Shown: positions 20,473-22,040 of the stretch, piece after piece
Numbering within the stretch: the stretch's first letter is position 1
Layout: the number at the start of each line of letters is the position of its first letter
Source: a virus
IMG/VR virus record: IMGVR_UViG_3300020074_000141
Span: 1 to 22,040 of that record
Direction: 5' to 3' (one strand)
DNA: 22,040 nt
The notes under the pieces: generated by a model
The model's database searches: none
Told to the model about the DNA's origin: nothing
The model's input: only the letters and a program-made list of their open reading frames with translations
Made by a program: the position numbers and the translations under genes

Positions 20473-22040
20473 ATGGGGAAGTATTATCTAGGTACAGGTA
20501 GTCAACAAATTAATTTCCAAGTAGTTGATGCTACTGGAGTTATAAATGATTTAAATTTAAGTGGTTTGTATTTAAGTGTTACTGGCAAAGCTGCCGATGC
20601 TGATAAACTAGATAGCTATGATAGTTCTTATTTTTTAAATAATTCAAATGTTAGTGGGGTACAAAATTATTTAGCAAAATTTACGCAGACAAATTCTGTT
20701 GGAATTAGCTCAATATACGATAATGCATCAGGTCAGATTAGATTTAATGGATACACTTCTACATCATCATTCCCAGGAACAGTAGCAGGTTTCATAGGTT
20801 TTGATTCTAGTGGTAATTTAATTACTGTAGCAGCAAGTGCAGGTGGCCTTGGTGGTTCTGGTATTACAAACTATGTAGCTAGATGGACATCTAGTTCTGC
20901 TATAGGAACAGGAGTATTATATGATAACGGAACAAATGTTGGTATAGGTACTACAAATCCAAATCAAAAATTAGATGTTCGCGGATATGTAGTATCTGAT
21001 GTAACAGGAGCTGTTAACGAAGGTGGGTTTTATCTAGGCAATAGCGCTCATGGAATCAGAAGAGCATCTGCTACAAATGACGTTTATGTCTATACAACCA
21101 GCGGTTCTCTTTACTTGGGCGCTAGTGGAGCCAGTACGCAGCACGTCGCAATAAGTTCTGCTGGAAATGTTGGTATAGGTACTACAGCACCTGCTGCTAA
21201 ACTTAATGTAAAAGGAGGCGATGTCTGGATAGATAATAGGGCAGCGGGTTCATATCAGGCAACTAAAATTTCATTATTCGCAGGCGATTCTAGCGGCGCA
21301 TGGAATATTTTTGATATTAAATATACTAAAACGAATTTAGTTGATAGAATTGGATTTGTTGACGGCGGCGCGACTGAGGTAATATCTATTCTAAATGGCG
21401 GTAATGTTGGTATTGGAACAACAAGTCCTAATGCGAAGTTGGAGGTGGCGGGCAACGCGACGGTGGGCGGGACGCTTGGTGTCAGCGGAAAGGTCACTGT
21501 CACCAACGCGAATGTCCGCTTGTCTAACGCCTATGCGTTGAGTGGGAATCTTGTAGCCGGAACGGAGATTGCGTTGATCCTGAGGAATTCCAGCGATAAG
21601 GTCGGAATTGATCCAGACGGTTACGGAATCGTGACTGGTGGAGCCGCGACGGTGGGCGGGACGCTGACGGTCAGCGGCGCGGGAGACAGTAGCGTGGCGG
21701 GTAACTTCGGAATTGGAACGACGACTCCGAGTTATTCGCTACAAGTATCTTCGTCCAGCAGCGCCAACTACTTTCCGCTAGCTCTTTCTTCCGGTCTGAT
21801 CGGAACGATTGGAAATACGGTTGGCGTTCGTTTTGGATACATCGGGTCAACCTACCAGAAAGGCGCAATCATTTTCGAAAGCACAAGCGTCAACGGCGTT
21901 GGGAAAATGCACTTCGCGCTGAACGCAACGGAAAACTCCAGCAATGCTGTTTTAGCTGACTCAAAAGCGGTTCTCACAAGCAGCGGCAACCTCCTCATCG
22001 GCAAGACTACTCCTGACGGCGGGCAGAAGTTGCAGGTGGC
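20473..22040 (+). CDS. Tail fibre with GxGTT repeats (3' end outside window)
   Basis: An ATG at 20473 opens a frame of 522 codons that continues past the right edge with no stop, so only the N-terminal part is seen. The N terminus (MGKYYLGTGSQQINFQVVD) resembles that of the preceding fibre gene (YYTGVQVGNQINFATGD). Five repeats carry N-V/F/L-G-I-G-T-T-x-P followed by KL-V: N at 155, 232, 311, 411 and 506, 77-100 residues apart. Such repeats are common in fibres. Codon use is AT-rich to about 21430 and GC-rich after. No SD is seen; TATATATTTAGG precedes the ATG. It is probably receptor-binding. Confidence 0.82.
   Translation, partial: MGKYYLGTGSQQINFQVVDATGVINDLNLSGLYLSVTGKAADADKLDSYDSSYFLNNSNVSGVQNYLAKFTQTNSVGISSIYDNASGQIRFNGYTSTSSFPGTVAGFIGFDSSGNLITVAASAGGLGGSGITNYVARWTSSSAIGTGVLYDNGTNVGIGTTNPNQKLDVRGYVVSDVTGAVNEGGFYLGNSAHGIRRASATNDVYVYTTSGSLYLGASGASTQHVAISSAGNVGIGTTAPAAKLNVKGGDVWIDNRAAGSYQATKISLFAGDSSGAWNIFDIKYTKTNLVDRIGFVDGGATEVISILNGGNVGIGTTSPNAKLEVAGNATVGGTLGVSGKVTVTNANVRLSNAYALSGNLVAGTEIALILRNSSDKVGIDPDGYGIVTGGAATVGGTLTVSGAGDSSVAGNFGIGTTTPSYSLQVSSSSSANYFPLALSSGLIGTIGNTVGVRFGYIGSTYQKGAIIFESTSVNGVGKMHFALNATENSSNAVLADSKAVLTSSGNLLIGKTTPDGGQKLQV
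20935..20955 (+). repeat. 21-base direct repeat, first copy
   Basis: Twenty-one bases encoding NVGIGTT recur exactly at 21166-21186, 231 bases (77 codons) later in frame. The third copy at 21403 has diverged. Confidence 0.85.
21166..21186 (+). repeat. 21-base direct repeat, second copy
   Basis: Identical to 20935-20955. The exact match over an otherwise different segment suggests recent duplication or homogenisation of the fibre repeats. Confidence 0.85.
21457..21476 (+). repeat. 20-base GC-rich direct repeat, first copy
   Basis: Twenty bases encoding most of ATVGGTL recur at 21646-21665, 189 bases (63 codons) later in frame, and GTCAGCGG follows both copies a few bases downstream. Both copies lie in the GC-rich part of the fibre gene. 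Confidence 0.85.
21646..21665 (+). repeat. 20-base GC-rich direct repeat, second copy
   Basis: Identical to 21457-21476. Together they show internal duplication within the acquired GC-rich fibre segment. Confidence 0.85.

Noticed and set aside
1-22040. tRNA genes, CRISPR arrays, insertion sequences or an integrase with att sites
   Set aside because: No cloverleaf, spaced identical repeats, transposase or integrase motif was seen. The direct repeats found are in-frame fibre repeats. Reading by eye could miss a divergent tRNA.

Overview
The window is part of a tailed double-stranded DNA phage genome (Caudoviricetes). The evidence is a recognisable packaging and head module: large terminase, portal, a protease-scaffold fusion, a decoration-like protein and a major capsid protein. 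Connector-like genes, tail-fibre genes, a PhoH-like ATPase and a phage-type sigma factor accompany it. Tape measure, baseplate, replication and lysis genes are not seen, so the genome continues beyond the window. The last gene runs off the right edge. The host cannot be named. The phage body is AT-rich, most genes lack a clear Shine-Dalgarno (SD) sequence, and three likely early promoters sit so close to the ATG that leaderless mRNAs are expected.

Layout. (1) 1-1085 is GC-rich and rightward: a DUF7227/gp88-like protein, a 26-residue membrane peptide found by its SD and a GTGA overlap, and a 59-residue acidic protein. (2) 1086-1359 is non-coding, full of inverted repeats, and marks the drop from GC-rich to AT-rich DNA. 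(3) 1360-4696 is one leftward operon of nine tightly packed genes. It runs from a TTGACA-16-TAAGAT promoter at 4704-4731 to a probable terminator at 1331-1353 and encodes a metallophosphoesterase, several small phage proteins, a membrane peptide, a SAM methyltransferase and a 44-residue fragment. (4) 4697-4804 is a divergent control region. (5) 4805-11354 is rightward: tail-tube-like protein, PhoH ATPase, zinc-ribbon protein, sigma factor, putative small terminase, C2H2-ERCC4 nuclease and large terminase. (6) 11408-16740 is the head module, closed by a strong terminator. (7) 16834-22040 holds connector-like and fibre genes. The last gene switches from AT-rich to GC-rich within one of its repeats.

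How it may work together. Host-like promoters (TTGnnA, 16-base spacer, TAnnnT, 6-7 bases, ATG) precede the genes at 52, 876 and 4696 and look early. A different motif, GTGTAAAT, occurs exactly four times plus one near match in gaps before late genes (4750, 11385, 16808, 17746, 18846). It has no -35 partner and resembles the T4 late promoter core TATAAATA. Two copies lie just after terminator hairpins. The sigma factor at 6809-7513 is the obvious candidate to read it. This proposed two-class transcription circuit, together with the unusual nuclease next to terminase and the mosaic tail fibre, is the most interesting content here.
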